A stretch of 64,000 nucleotides of DNA, taken from contig OY776129.1 of the NCBI GenBank assembly GCA_963675135.1, forward strand, positions 60,079,028 to 60,143,027. The letters are read 5' to 3'. Positions 15,083 through 26,100 of this stretch are shown in pieces. Under the pieces are notes generated by a model. That model ran no database searches. It saw nothing but the letters and a program-made list of their open reading frames with translations, and was not told the DNA's origin. Position 1 is the first letter of the stretch. Every line of letters starts with the position of its first letter. The translations under genes and the position numbers were made by a program. The DNA comes from Galeopsis tetrahit (lineage: Eukaryota; Streptophyta; Magnoliopsida; Lamiales; Lamiaceae).

Positions 15083-15461
15083 TGGAAATGCCTCAAGAAT
15101 TCAAGAAAACCATTTCTTCTGCAAATTCAAGAAATTTAACAGTGACCCATTTGCCAAATAACACACCAGAGGGAAGAACTTTCAAGAAAACACAATTGAC
15201 ACGGCCAATTTATAAAAATTGATAGTAGTTTATTTGGGATAGTACTTAAATGTGTCACACACGACAGTTCAACAACCTCAAAGAGAGGACAGTAACAAAC
15301 AAGAATCGCAAGATAAAGAAGTGCAGAGACAAAATTAAAAAAAGAAAGATAAACAATTGCTTCAATCGGAATCACAAGTAACAAGGTTCGAATATTTTGG
15401 TTGCGACAGTGAAAAGATTGTTTCTTTTTATGTATTTTGTTGAAAGAAAGTGAGATATGGG

Positions 15462-15467
15462 TTTATA
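15462..15467 (-). promoter_or_regulatory. candidate TATA box of the KUP gene
   Basis: TATAAA on the minus strand, about 380 bases upstream of the start codon, in an otherwise plausible leader. This implies a 5' UTR of some 350 bases or an unseen leader intron. Position and motif only. Confidence 0.35.
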
Positions 15468-15499
15468 AGTGCATAATCGGAAGTTTTTGTAAGTTTTCT

Positions 15500-18371
15500 A
15501 TCTCAGAGGTGGACTTATTATTAGTTGTGGGTGATCATAACGTACAAATGCTATTCTTTTGTAGGCGTGTGTGCTGAATGACATGAGTGAGTGTTTTTAG
15601 AGAGGGGGAAAGACGTGTAAACGTGTGCAACCAAATCAAGCAGATGAGATTAATAGCTTTTGGTAGGAATTATTAAAAAATAATCTTGATGGTGACAAAC
15701 AAAGTATGCTAGTCTATCCCTTTGATAATCTACTCATCTCTTTAACATTTAATTTTAAAAAAAATAATTAATTATAAAATACTCTTTATAAAAATTTTGA
15801 ATACAAAAATTAAAAAAATGGAGTAATATAATAAGCAAGATATTTATGGTCAAACTCAATATCTCAACTAGGTTAAAGTCATTTTTTCACCCAACACGTA
15901 AAAGTATATTTAATTCAGTTCATACATTTTAAATTTGATTATCCACCTATATTATGTTAATCTACTAAATTGAGTTTAAAATGTCTACAAAAAGAAAAAT
16001 GGATATCTTTAATGCAGAGTACTATCCCAGCTTTTCCACTTATTAATTTAAAGATAGGTAGATTAGCCCCAAGTAAACACAGTTTTTTCATAGATAAATT
16101 AAGTGGGTTTTAATATTCAACTCTTCATGTTCTCCCTTGTTGACTCTTGGGATCTGAAAACGATTGTTCCTAATAATTTCATTTAAACAAAACAAAATCC
16201 CTTAATCACTATTCACTACAGTTTAAAATTTTATAAATATTATTTGAGAATGTACATTAACGAAATAAAATTATTCCTCAATCGCAAATCAAATAAAAGA
16301 GACCAAACTCGTTCTTTGACCGGGTTCGGATGATTTTAATGCGTTAATTTTTTTAATTTCTGAAATATTTTCTTTAAATTTGATAAATGCCAATAATCTT
16401 TCAACAATTAATGTAAAAGAATATATCCGGATCCCCCCATGCCAAAGTGAAATCCATTTTAATAAAAAAAAAATACTATTATTTGATTTTATTCTAAATC
16501 TGATTTGAAACATCGATCATTGCAATTCACAACCACAAATAAATCACATAAATGAATAAAAATTACACTTAAAATCTTGCATATATTGAATACTAACAAT
16601 CATTAAATTTGTTTTCAAACAACTCATGCCTTATCTTCGTAAAAAGCAGTTAAAACTAATTAAATTAAAAGCACACAAAAGCTATTAAATTGACAGTTTC
16701 GATTTCGAATGCATTTAAAAGCATTAAGAAAAGACCCGAGTCTCAAATATGAGATACATTTTTTTTAATATTTACGTTTTTTTTTTTGATTGAGGTTGGA
16801 TTTTATATATTCATAGATCATATAACATGAGCAAATTGAATTTGTGTCATGTATTATACTCCCTCCGTCCCCGTCCCCGAAAAGTTTGCGGGAAATTTTG
16901 GGCACATGGTTTAAAAAAAAGTGTAATGATGAGAGTGTTGAAGGGTAATTTTATAAATTTTTATATATAAAGTAAATAAAATAGGTGAGTTGAGTGTGTG
17001 GTGGGTCCCAAAAAGTAATGGCATAAAGGGTAAATATGTGTATATTGTGAAGGTGGAGATTGTGATGATTATTTCTATTTTGGGGTATGCAAACTTTTTG
17101 GGACAAATAAAAAAGAAAAGTATGAAAACTTTTCAGGATAGAGGGAGTAGGTTTTATACAAGTTTTTTTATTATAGGTTTTATACAAGTTAATCCCAAAG
17201 AAAAAGACCTCTCATATATAGCAACTATATACGGAGTATATTTAGACGGCAAACTTTAATTTTACCTTATTAACATGATATACTAAACATGATTAGAGCA
17301 TTTGTACCAAAGACCTACCGACCAACTATTTTAAAAGTACTAATATTAATAATCGTAAATCGTAATAGACCCGAATTTAAATTTGTTGTTTTAAAATAAT
17401 GGTTAGGAATCGTCTGCATTCATGGAATCATGTCTCGCAATCTACATACGACATCAAAAAAGATATCAGTAACAATATACGGAGTATATATATACTCAAT
17501 TATTAAATTGTTAATCCATATATTTAATAATATTATAGTGGCGCAACCCCAAGAATAGTTCTTGTCTTCTACTCGATAATCTTATATTTTTGTGTTATAT
17601 TATATTGTCTCAAATTATAGCTCCCCCTTTATTTATTTTATTAGGAGTAAATTTTGTCTAAAATACATTTATTTAATAATTACTCCATTTGATTAGTCAT
17701 TATGAATATTACTCCTCGTGAGAAGCGTTGGAGTTTATTTTAAAGGTCAATTTAGTTTTTTTTTTTTGATACATGTAAAATGTCTATTTTAAAGGTCAAT
17801 TTAGTGTTTAACGTCAATCCCCATGCTTTACTTTTATTTAATTCATTCTTTGTAAAATTACTATTTTGGTGAATTAAAAATGCAGTTGTTATGGATTTGA
17901 CCATTACAGCAATCAATATATACGTGATTTGAGACGAGACCTTATGATGCAGACTTCTTAATAATTTGTTATACCCTTTGATGCAATCTTTGAGACGCCC
18001 ATGGTTTTTTTTTTTTTTTGGTGTTTGGGGCTATTAATTTTTGTAATAAAATATTATTTTTTGTTGGTCGATCACCGATTCACCATTTATCAATTATGAT
18101 GCAGATTAAAAGAAAGTATACATGCATATGTTTTGGGAAATCCTACTATACTTTTTCTAATACTCTTAATCACTGAACAATGGCATATACATGTATTTTT
18201 TTTTCTTTTTAAAAGAGTACGAATAGATCGAACTAAAAGGTGGACAAAAAAAATATTACTCTTTGTTTTTTTATAATTACAATCATCATCATAATTACAT
18301 TTCTTCTAAATAAATTATTTTCTTTTGAACTTCGTACGAGAAATCCAAGAATTCCATCAAGAAACGATGAT
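15500..18371. other. intergenic AT-rich region
   Basis: Beyond the KUP promoter I see no gene. It contains one Stowaway MITE (16859-17147) and scattered poly-A/T tracts, and it ends at the target-site duplication of the first copia element. Confidence 0.6.
16859..17147. mobile_element. Stowaway-like MITE (Tc1/mariner type)
   Basis: Terminal inverted repeats CTCCCTCCGTCC at the left and GGATAGAGGGAG at the right, flanked by TA on both sides (16857-16858 and 17148-17149). 289 bp, no coding capacity. Both the end sequence and the TA duplication are standard for Stowaway. Confidence 0.85.
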
Positions 18372-18376
18372 ATGGA
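18372..18376. repeat. target-site duplication ATGGA (left copy)
   Basis: ATGGA here is repeated exactly at 23124-23128, directly after the 3' LTR. This fixes both ends of copia copy 1. Confidence 0.93.
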
Positions 18377-18570
18377 TATTAGGCATATATAAATATATTA
18401 AGAGATATTATATATATCTTGTATAATATATTTTATATATCTTGTAAATCTTTATTTTTTTTAATTATAGATTTAGGATAGATATGTTTTGTATCTATAA
18501 ATACTTCATTCATGTACTCTTTACTATTATTCAATGAAATAATAATTTCTCCATTCATTGTTCCTCTATA
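18377..18570 (+). repeat. 5' LTR of copia copy 1
   Basis: 194 bp, begins TATTAGGCATATATAAA and ends TCTCTATA. The ends are TA...TA instead of the usual TG...CA. A TATA-like stretch (TATAAATACTT) about 75 bases before the LTR end could be its promoter. Confidence 0.93.
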
Positions 18571-18583
18571 TGGTATCAACGAG
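18571..18583 (+). other. primer-binding site, initiator tRNA-Met type
   Basis: TGGTATCAACGAG starts immediately after the LTR. The first eight bases match the common plant copia site complementary to the 3' end of initiator tRNA-Met; the remainder diverges from the usual TGGTATCAGAGC. Confidence 0.8.
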
Positions 18584-18783
18584 TCGTACGGCTAACGCCT
18601 AGATCCGACACCCTCCCTTGTAGTCGTTGTCCGACGTCCAACGTCGTTCAAAACTCCCGACTACCACCTTTCCCAATCTCGGTTCCTTCAACCGCCCACA
18701 TCCTCTTCTTAATTCTTTAGTCACAGAAGATTTCTCAAGAAGAACCATCATCTTCTTCACATACCCACGTGAATCCCAAGAAA

Positions 18784-18873
18784 AGTAATTCTCTTCTGCA
18801 ACCCATCCCACAAACAATCTAAACTAAGAGTAATTCTCTTCTGCAACCCATCCCACAAACAATCTAAACTACA
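18784..18873 (+). repeat. 45-bp tandem duplication in the copia leader
   Basis: Two adjacent near-identical 45-bp units, each starting AGTAATTCTCTTCTGC, in the untranslated leader of copy 1. I do not see the second unit in copy 2. Confidence 0.85.
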
Positions 18874-18956
18874 TACTGCCTAAGAACTTTACTCCACAGC
18901 AATCTAAACTTCCGATTGCACCTCCCCCAACAATTTCTTCATCAAAGCTCCCATCA

Positions 18957-19598
18957 ATGGCAGCTTCCCACCGCTCATCCATGGCAGCCTCGTCCCGTGC
19001 ACCCCAGCTGCTTGCAACCCACCCTCTGCCGCTCGCATCCATGGCGTCAAGCCCATCGTCGGCCATGGTTGCCGACGCCTCCTCCCGCAAAACGAACGTC
19101 TTTATTGCATTGCGTTCGCTCGCGGACAAATCTGCAGCCCACTTATTTGCGTCGAATAGATCGGCGTCGGCCTTGTTCGCCGGAGTTCCCTCCAACCGCC
19201 GGTATCAAACACCACCCATATGTCAATTGTGTCGCGTTCAAGGCCACACCGTGAAGACATGCCCAGAACTCCCACCTACGCTTGCTGCCCAGATCCAGAA
19301 CTCACCGAGTCAACTCGGTCCCAACTCACCGAGTCAACTCGGTCCTTACTCACCAGGACATCACACCCACCATTCTGGTAAATACACCCCACCAATTAAC
19401 CTCACCCACTTATCCAGTAAACACAACACCCCCAACTCTGGTAAATACACCCCCCGCATCTACGCACCAACTTCACTACTACATACACCCCACCCAGTTC
19501 ATACACCCCACCCAGTTCATACACCCATCCTGCTAGTACATACACCACCTCCGTCCACTCGGTCATTTCACATACCCACTCCATCCCTTGGATCCTAG
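18957..19598 (+). CDS. reduced copia gag with zinc knuckle (copy 1)
   Basis: 213 codons from the ATG at 18957 to a TAG at 19596-19598. A short Ala/Ser-rich N-terminus leads to one CCHC knuckle, CQLCRVQGHTVKTC (C-x2-C-x4-H-x4-C), then a repetitive tail of GKYTPP and HTPHPV units containing an 18-bp tandem repeat. The large capsid-forming gag domain (UBN2/retrotran_gag type) usual in plant copia elements is absent; the leader before this ATG is too short to hold it. Several other in-frame ATGs exist downstream, so the start is a choice. It overlaps the protease frame, which is shifted by -1. Confidence 0.7.
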   Translation: MAASHRSSMAASSRAPQLLATHPLPLASMASSPSSAMVADASSRKTNVFIALRSLADKSAAHLFASNRSASALFAGVPSNRRYQTPPICQLCRVQGHTVKTCPELPPTLAAQIQNSPSQLGPNSPSQLGPYSPGHHTHHSGKYTPPINLTHLSSKHNTPNSGKYTPRIYAPTSLLHTPHPVHTPHPVHTPILLVHTPPPSTRSFHIPTPSLGS

Positions 19599-20794
19599 AC
19601 TCCGGGGCCTCTCATCATATCACAACTCACCCTCAAAATTTATTAGTTTCCTCTCCATATTCCGGTTCGGATGATGTAGTCATCGGTGATGGTAACGGTT
19701 TACATATTTCGCACGTTGGTTCCTTGTCGTTTCCTCATGTTGATATGTTGAAATTCTCAAATGTCCTTGTTGTTCCACAAACGGCCAAAAATCTTATTTC
19801 CGTTTCAACCTTGTGTCGAGATAATGATGTTAACATTATCTTCAGCTCTACTTATTTTCAGGTGCGGGATGGTAAAACGGGGACCATTCTCCTCACAGGG
19901 AGTCGCGTGGATAATCTCTACGTATGGCCGACTCGTGCATCTACTTCACCCACAGCCTCTATCTCCGAAAAACAACCTACCACCATATGGCATGCCCGTC
20001 TAGGCCATCCATCCTCTAAAATCCTGTCTCACACCTTATCCAGGTTTAGTTTACCAACTACGACCTCAAACCCTTTGCACTGTAACTCCTGCAATTGTAT
20101 AAAAAGTCATAAACTCCCATTTTACGATTCCAGCATTATCTCTACCACCCCCCTTGAGGTCATTTACTCTGATGTTTGGTCATCTCCTGTCCAGTCAGAT
20201 GATGGCTTCAAATATTATGTCATTTTTGTTGATCACTTTAGTAAATATATATGGATTTACCCCCTAAAACGCAAATCTGATGTCCTCCCCACTTTTACAT
20301 CCTTTAAAAACATTGTGGAAAACTTCTACAACACCAAAATCAAAACCCTCTATACTGACAACGGGGGTGAATTCATTGCCCTACGATCCCTCCTTCAAAC
20401 CCATGGAATCTCCCACCTAACTACTCCACCCCACACTCCTGAACATAATGGCATGTCTGAACGTCGTCACAGACATGTTGTTGATACAGCCTTAGCCCTC
20501 TTACATCATGCGTCCATGCCTCTCACTTATTGGCCTCACGCCGTCTGTGCTGCAACCTATGTTATAAACCGCCTCCCTAAACCCAAGTTAAACATGCAAT
20601 CCTCTTATCAATATCTCCTAAAACAAACTCCTAACCTGTCTAAACTTCGTGTCTTTGGTTGCTTATGCTATCCTTGGCTTCGCCCCTACACCTCCCACAA
20701 ATTAGAACCTCGATCCACCCCTTGTATCTTCATTGGATACTCTCTTACCCAAAGTGCCTACCTATGCCTTGACTTAAACACCAAAAGAATATAG
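19589..20794 (+). pseudogene. copia protease and integrase segment, ended by a nonsense codon (copy 1)
   Basis: The frame starts with the aspartic-protease motif WILDSGASHHIT. It continues into the GAG-pre-integrase zinc-binding motif (WHARLGHPS then CNSCNCIKSHKLPF) and the integrase core, with all three acidic catalytic sites visible: YSDVWSS, YTDNGGEF and PEHNGMSERRH. It stops at TAG 20792-20794, where copy 2 has a tyrosine codon, so this is a point nonsense mutation; similarity continues downstream. The frame is open in this register from about 19445, giving an overlap of roughly 150 bases with gag. No start codon lies near the protease motif. Confidence 0.88.
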
Positions 20795-20934
20795 ACATCT
20801 CGTCATGTTCAATTCGTTGAAAATATATTTCCTTTAGCCACTCCCACAGCCATTTCGAATACACCCACTGAATTAATTGATACACCCCCCGAATTAGTAA
20901 ATACACCCCCTGCCCACCAGAAAACTCTACTGTT

Positions 20935-21486
20935 ATGCTCTTTCCACCACCCAATCTGCTTCATACACCCCCTTCCTTACCTACTAATCCAGCCCCACCC
21001 CCAACATTTACGAATACACCCCCTCCCCAAAATATACCCCCTCTCGACGTCAACTCAACCCCCCCACCACACCCACTTCATGCACCCCCTGTTCCGCTTA
21101 ATACACCACCTAGCCCAACGTCCAGCCTTGCTGCACCCTCCAACTCACTAAGTACACCCCCCAGCCCAACGTCCACCCCTGTTGCACCCCCCAGCCTACT
21201 AAATACACCCTCATCACCTCCAAACCCTAATTCCACGATACAAACCCTTGATCTCGAGTCGCCAGATGCTCCCTCACTGCCATCCCCACCGGTACAACAA
21301 CTCACTCGAATGGTCACCCGAGCCCAAAACAACATCTTCAAACCAAATCTGAGGTATGGCCTATCTTCTACTTTATCTTCTGACACTGAACGTAGCTGCG
21401 TCTCTCAGGCATTAAAAGATGAACGATGGAGGGAGGCCCTGTCATCTGAATTTAATGCCCTTCTAAAAATGGTACTTGGGATTTAG
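20935..21486 (+). pseudogene. proline-rich linker and N-terminus of reverse transcriptase (copy 1)
   Basis: Opens at an ATG (20935) in the -1 frame relative to integrase. It encodes a low-complexity linker of repeated NTPP/APP units, then TRMVTRAQNNIFKPN and the conserved block before the polymerase (LKDERWREALSSEFNALLK). It ends at TAG 21484-21486 because one base is missing near 21470 compared with copy 2. Copy 2 has a matching ATG and linker at 56539. Confidence 0.8.
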
Positions 21487-22922
21487 TACCACCTGATGAT
21501 TCTACAAACATTATTGGTTCGAAGTGGGTCTTCCGCATCAAACGAAAACCGGTCGGTTCCTTAGATAAGTTCAAAGCTCGACTTGTCGCCAAAGGCTTTC
21601 ACCAACGCCCTGGGGTTGACTTTTCTGAAACATTTAGTCCTATGGTCAAACCAGCAACCATTCGAGCAGTCTTGAGTATTGTAGTCACTAAAGATTGGCC
21701 ACTTCGTCAGTTCGATGTGAATAATGCTTTCCTTCACGGTTCCTTAGCCGAATCTGTATTTATGGCTCAACCACCTGGGTTTGTTGACAAAACCTTCCCT
21801 ACATATGTGTGCAAGTTACATAAATCCATCTATGGCCTAAAACAGGCACCTCGAACTTGGTATTTTGCTCTTCGAACCTTCTTGGAGAGTATTGGCTTCA
21901 TTCACACCAAATCTGATGAGTCTCTCTTTGTTTACAACAAATCCGGTATAACTGCATATTTTCTCGTGTATGTTGATGATCTAATCCTTACAGGAAACAC
22001 CACCTCATTCCTCACAAAAGTGGCCTCAGACCTTAGTACAAAGTTCTCTGTCAAAGACTTAGGCTCACTTTCCTATTTCTTAGGTGTGGAAGTACTCCGT
22101 ACTAAGAAAACTTGTTTTCTCTCCCAACGTAAGTATATCATTGACCTACTCACCAAATATAATATGCTCACTTCCAAACCTGTCCAAACCCCTCTCTCCA
22201 CCTCTACTCGTTTATCTCTTTCTGATGGAACACCGCCCACTGATATTACCCAATATCGCCAAGTTCTTGGAAGTCTCCAATACCTCCAACTTACTAGACC
22301 TGATATTGCTTTTGTTGTGCATAAATTGTCTCAATTCATGCATGCTCCCACCACAACTCATTGGGGCACTGTAAAACGCCTCCTTCGATATCTTAATGGA
22401 ACTAGAGATGTTGGAATTACCCTCCGCCCCAACCCATCTGACTCACTTCACTGCTTCACGGATGCTGATTGGGCCGGAAACACTGATGATCGTACGTCGA
22501 CAAGTGCCTATATTGTCTTTCTTGGACCAAATCCCATCTCATGGTCTTCTAAGAAACAAAAGTCGGTTGCTCGCTCCTCCACTGAAGCAGAATATAGGGC
22601 AATTGCATCAGCAGCTTCTGAGGTACAATGGTTAAAATCTCTCTTTCAAGAACTATGCATTTCCATCAAAACTCTCCCTGCCATCTACTGCGACAATATT
22701 GGTGCGACGTATCTTTGCTCCAACCCAGTTTTTCACTCTCGGATGAAACACATTGCCATTGACTATCACTTCGTTCGAGATTTGATCAAAACAACTCAGT
22801 TAGGTGTTTCACATGTGTCTTCCGAAGACCAACTAGCCGATGCTCTCACAAAGCCTCTTGCTCGTTCTCGTCTTCAAATGTTGATGATCAAGATTGGACT
22901 CTCCTACGGTACTCCATCTTGA
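21470..22922 (+). pseudogene. copia reverse transcriptase and RNase H (copy 1)
   Basis: Long intact frame after the 1-base deletion, with KWVFRIKRKP, FKARLVAKGFHQRPGVDFSE and the polymerase active site YFLVYVDDLILTG. Then the RNase H region with TDADWAGNTDDR, STEAEYRAIASA and IYCDNIGATYL, ending LARSRLQML...GTPS with TGA at 22920-22922. All catalytic residues look present. This half of pol could be translated if reached, but it is cut off from integrase and gag by frame changes and the upstream stop. Confidence 0.93.
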
Positions 22923-22929
22923 GGGGGCG
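22921..22929 (+). other. polypurine tract of copia copy 1
   Basis: GAGGGGGCG directly before the 3' LTR, overlapping the stop codon of pol. The same sequence precedes the 3' LTR of copy 2 (58563-58571). Confidence 0.85.
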
Positions 22930-23123
22930 TATTAGGCATATATAAATATATTAAGAGATATTATATATATCTTGTATAATATATTTTATATATCTTGTAA
23001 ATCTTTATTTTTCTTAATTATAGATTTAGGATAGATATGTTTTGTATCTATAAATACTTCCTTCATGTACTCTTTACTATTATTCAATGAAATAATAATT
23101 TCTCCATTCATTGTTCCTCTATA
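22930..23123 (+). repeat. 3' LTR of copia copy 1
   Basis: 194 bp; differs from the 5' LTR at two positions that I can see (a T/C in the poly-T stretch and an A/C in CTTC(A/C)TTC). Followed by the ATGGA duplication. Confidence 0.93.
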
Positions 23124-23128
23124 ATGGA

Positions 23129-26100
23129 TACATTTTTTTTTATATTTTGTTGGCCCTTGCTTTGTTTGGTACTCAGGCTAGGATATTTTGAGGTGAATTT
23201 GTGCGCATTATATTTTGAGGTTGGTAGCATAGTTAACTAGAATCACAACCAAAAGTTGACATGGTGGTTCAAAATCTAAAATGCGAGTAATTTTTAAATT
23301 GTCGTTTATACAAAACTCTAGTTTGACCTCAATTGAAACCTCTTGTGCCAAATATCAACTTTAACAAAAATAACTAGAATCGCTGACATATATAAAATTG
23401 ACTTCAATACAATTATAAGATAATTATAGTTTACCTAAAATAATTCATCAATTACACACAGACCACAATTAGATGATTGAAAACAATATATTCAATAAAA
23501 TTGTGAGTTTGTCATCAGCTCAGGCATATATTAAGTTGGGTTAATTAAACTTGATTCAATTATATATATATATTTTGTTGACAAATTTGACTATGATGTC
23601 GCACATCAAACTACATTTTCTGCATTAAATGCACAAAATAAAGTGGCAAGCCTTCTCGATCTATACTTGTCGTTCACCAATAAAATATTCAATTTTTCAA
23701 AAATAAAATAAAAAATCGGAAGAAATTTGTGGTCCCAATATTATTATTGTTTCCCGAAAAAAAGGATGACAAGAAAAAAAAGCTAAGACTCTAGCTTTTT
23801 TATATATTCATAGTCTAATTAATTTGTGGTTTATCCTTAAGACAGCTAAAACTCTTTTAAACAATGTGGTTAACAAATATCGTCCATTCATTATGTGATC
23901 AATTAATATGGAGTATATATTTTGAGAATTCATTGAATTTTTTGTTTTATGGTTCAATTTTATTATGTTCAGTTTATTTTTTGAAATAATACTATTATTC
24001 ATAGTACTTTATTTTTATCCTTTAATTATCTCTTATTTATTCAAATTATCATTTAAATTTGTTCATATAAAATGAGCTGATTTTGAAGGAGCTTATTTAT
24101 TTTGAGAATTCTATCACGCATTTCATAGCTACTAAGGTACGCCACTCTCCCGAAAATTCTATGATAATCGTGTGGCATTACCCACATTTCATAGGATGTG
24201 ACGTGGTATTTTTTGATAAGTAAAATAAAATGTTTTTATTAAAATTGTTTGCAATCGTGCGGGTGTGGGTGTGCGCATCAGCCGTGTATCAATCAATTTG
24301 TAAACAAAAGATGTTTTCAAATTATTTTTAAAAGTAAGTCAATCTTCCAACGACGATAAGGCTTATAAGATTCTAATAATGACATTTGTGTTCAAATGAT
24401 AAATTTGAAATTTTAGTTTGTCAGAATAACATCTTATTTGGACAAGATGGAAATTCACTTTATAAAAATTATATTTTAATTTAAGACGAAATCATTTTTA
24501 GGGAACAAAAGTTTAGAAAACATTAATTTTTCTAGCATGAGATAAGAGGTTCATCTAATTTTTTTTATAAACAAGAATTTTGGCATATTAGATAAAATGT
24601 TTATTTTTATTAAAATGTCCTTATAATATTTAAAAATAATAATACATAACCTGGTTTATAAAAAAATATCTAATAAATTTTTAACTTGGTGTTTTGCTTG
24701 AATTTTGACACATGGTTTTGCTGTTGGGACGTAATTTTATTTTCTATTTTGGAACATTTAAGAAAAATGAAAGTTATGAAATGTAAAATTATACTCCGTA
24801 TTAAAAAGTGATTTAGTTTTAAATTAAGAAATATAATAAGGATATATATGTCGAAAATTTATAAATAAATATTTTTACTTATTTTAAATTAAAATAATAT
24901 TTTTTATCTTTTTATATTTATTAATTAGCATAAAAAAAAACTTTGAGTACGTTCCTAATTAGCTACATACACTCTATTTCTCATTGTATAACATGAGATG
25001 ATTAAAATGAATCAATTAATTAAACAAAAAGAAAAATAGATAATAATTGATTAATATTGAATAAATGTAGGCGTGTGTATAAAAATACACTTAAAATTAT
25101 AGTACTATTTTTTTTCACACGACCCACTTTAAATTCACATAAAAATATGTCAATTTGCAAATATTTATAGCATAAGTACATGATCATATCATTCATTATG
25201 TGCTCAATGCATTGACCCCCACACAAACACGACACATTTGCTGCAATTCATTATTTGGAAGAAATGTCAATATGCTGTTTTGGGGGCCTAACTTGTATAA
25301 ATATCTGATTAACACGTGTCAGATATTTGGAAGTCTATAGAAACATGTACACGTAGCCCATTGAGTCAGAAATATCTAATCTTACTGTATAAGATGCATG
25401 GTTGTTCGAATAGTTACAAATATTTTTTGCATTTTGTATTTAGAAATTAATTATTGAATACGGAGTATAATTTACTATGATGCTTTATTGTTCAAATAAA
25501 CATACTTGTAAATTCAAATAAACATATTCTATAAATGTAATTAATTACATACCCTATATATATGTGAATGTTGAACTAACTAGTTATAATTTCCATTCAT
25601 TGTTATTATATTATTTATTTAAATAGACAATTTTTTATGTGCAATTAATTGCATACCATAGAATTAAATTTTAAATGAATTGAATAAAATTTTAATTGTT
25701 CAATTAATTTATTACTTAGATCAAATTAAAATTGTAGTTATTGCACAATTAATAGATCATGTAATTGAGTACAAAGTATATATATATGTGTGTGTGGAAT
25801 GTGATTAAAATAAAAGCGAATCTCTTATGCATATGGATTTATTTTCGAAATGTTTATTATAAGAAGCAAATATAGAGTGAGAATGTATATAGTTATAGTC
25901 ATTATAGACAAGGGCGGATCTATTCCATGGCTAAGGTGGGCTACCACCCTATTTTTGGGGAAAAAAAATTTATTAAAAAAATTCTGCAACTATTATACAT
26001 TTAATCTTGATGTATTTCTTCTGAATTTCTCAGTAATTTATAACTGTATTGAAAATAAGTGATTTTATCTTCTTTCTAGAACTTGAATTTGGAGGAATCA

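Larger units (their letters stand above)
18377..23123 (+). mobile_element. Ty1/copia LTR retrotransposon, copy 1 (complete structure, broken coding region)
   Basis: 4747 bp bounded by two 194-bp LTRs and a 5-bp TSD. Order: LTR, tRNA-Met-like primer-binding site, gag with zinc knuckle, protease, integrase, reverse transcriptase, RNase H, polypurine tract, LTR. Integrase before reverse transcriptase places it in Copia. The LTRs differ at two bases by my count, so the insertion is recent, yet the coding region is interrupted: gag and protease are in different frames, integrase has a TAG at 20792-20794, and one base is missing near 21470 relative to copy 2. It probably moved with proteins supplied in trans, or decayed after insertion. 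A second copy of the family is at 52326-58765. Confidence 0.95.

Noticed and set aside
18869..19195. Antisense open frame over the copia gag
   Set aside because: Shadow of the gag coding sequence; no independent motif.
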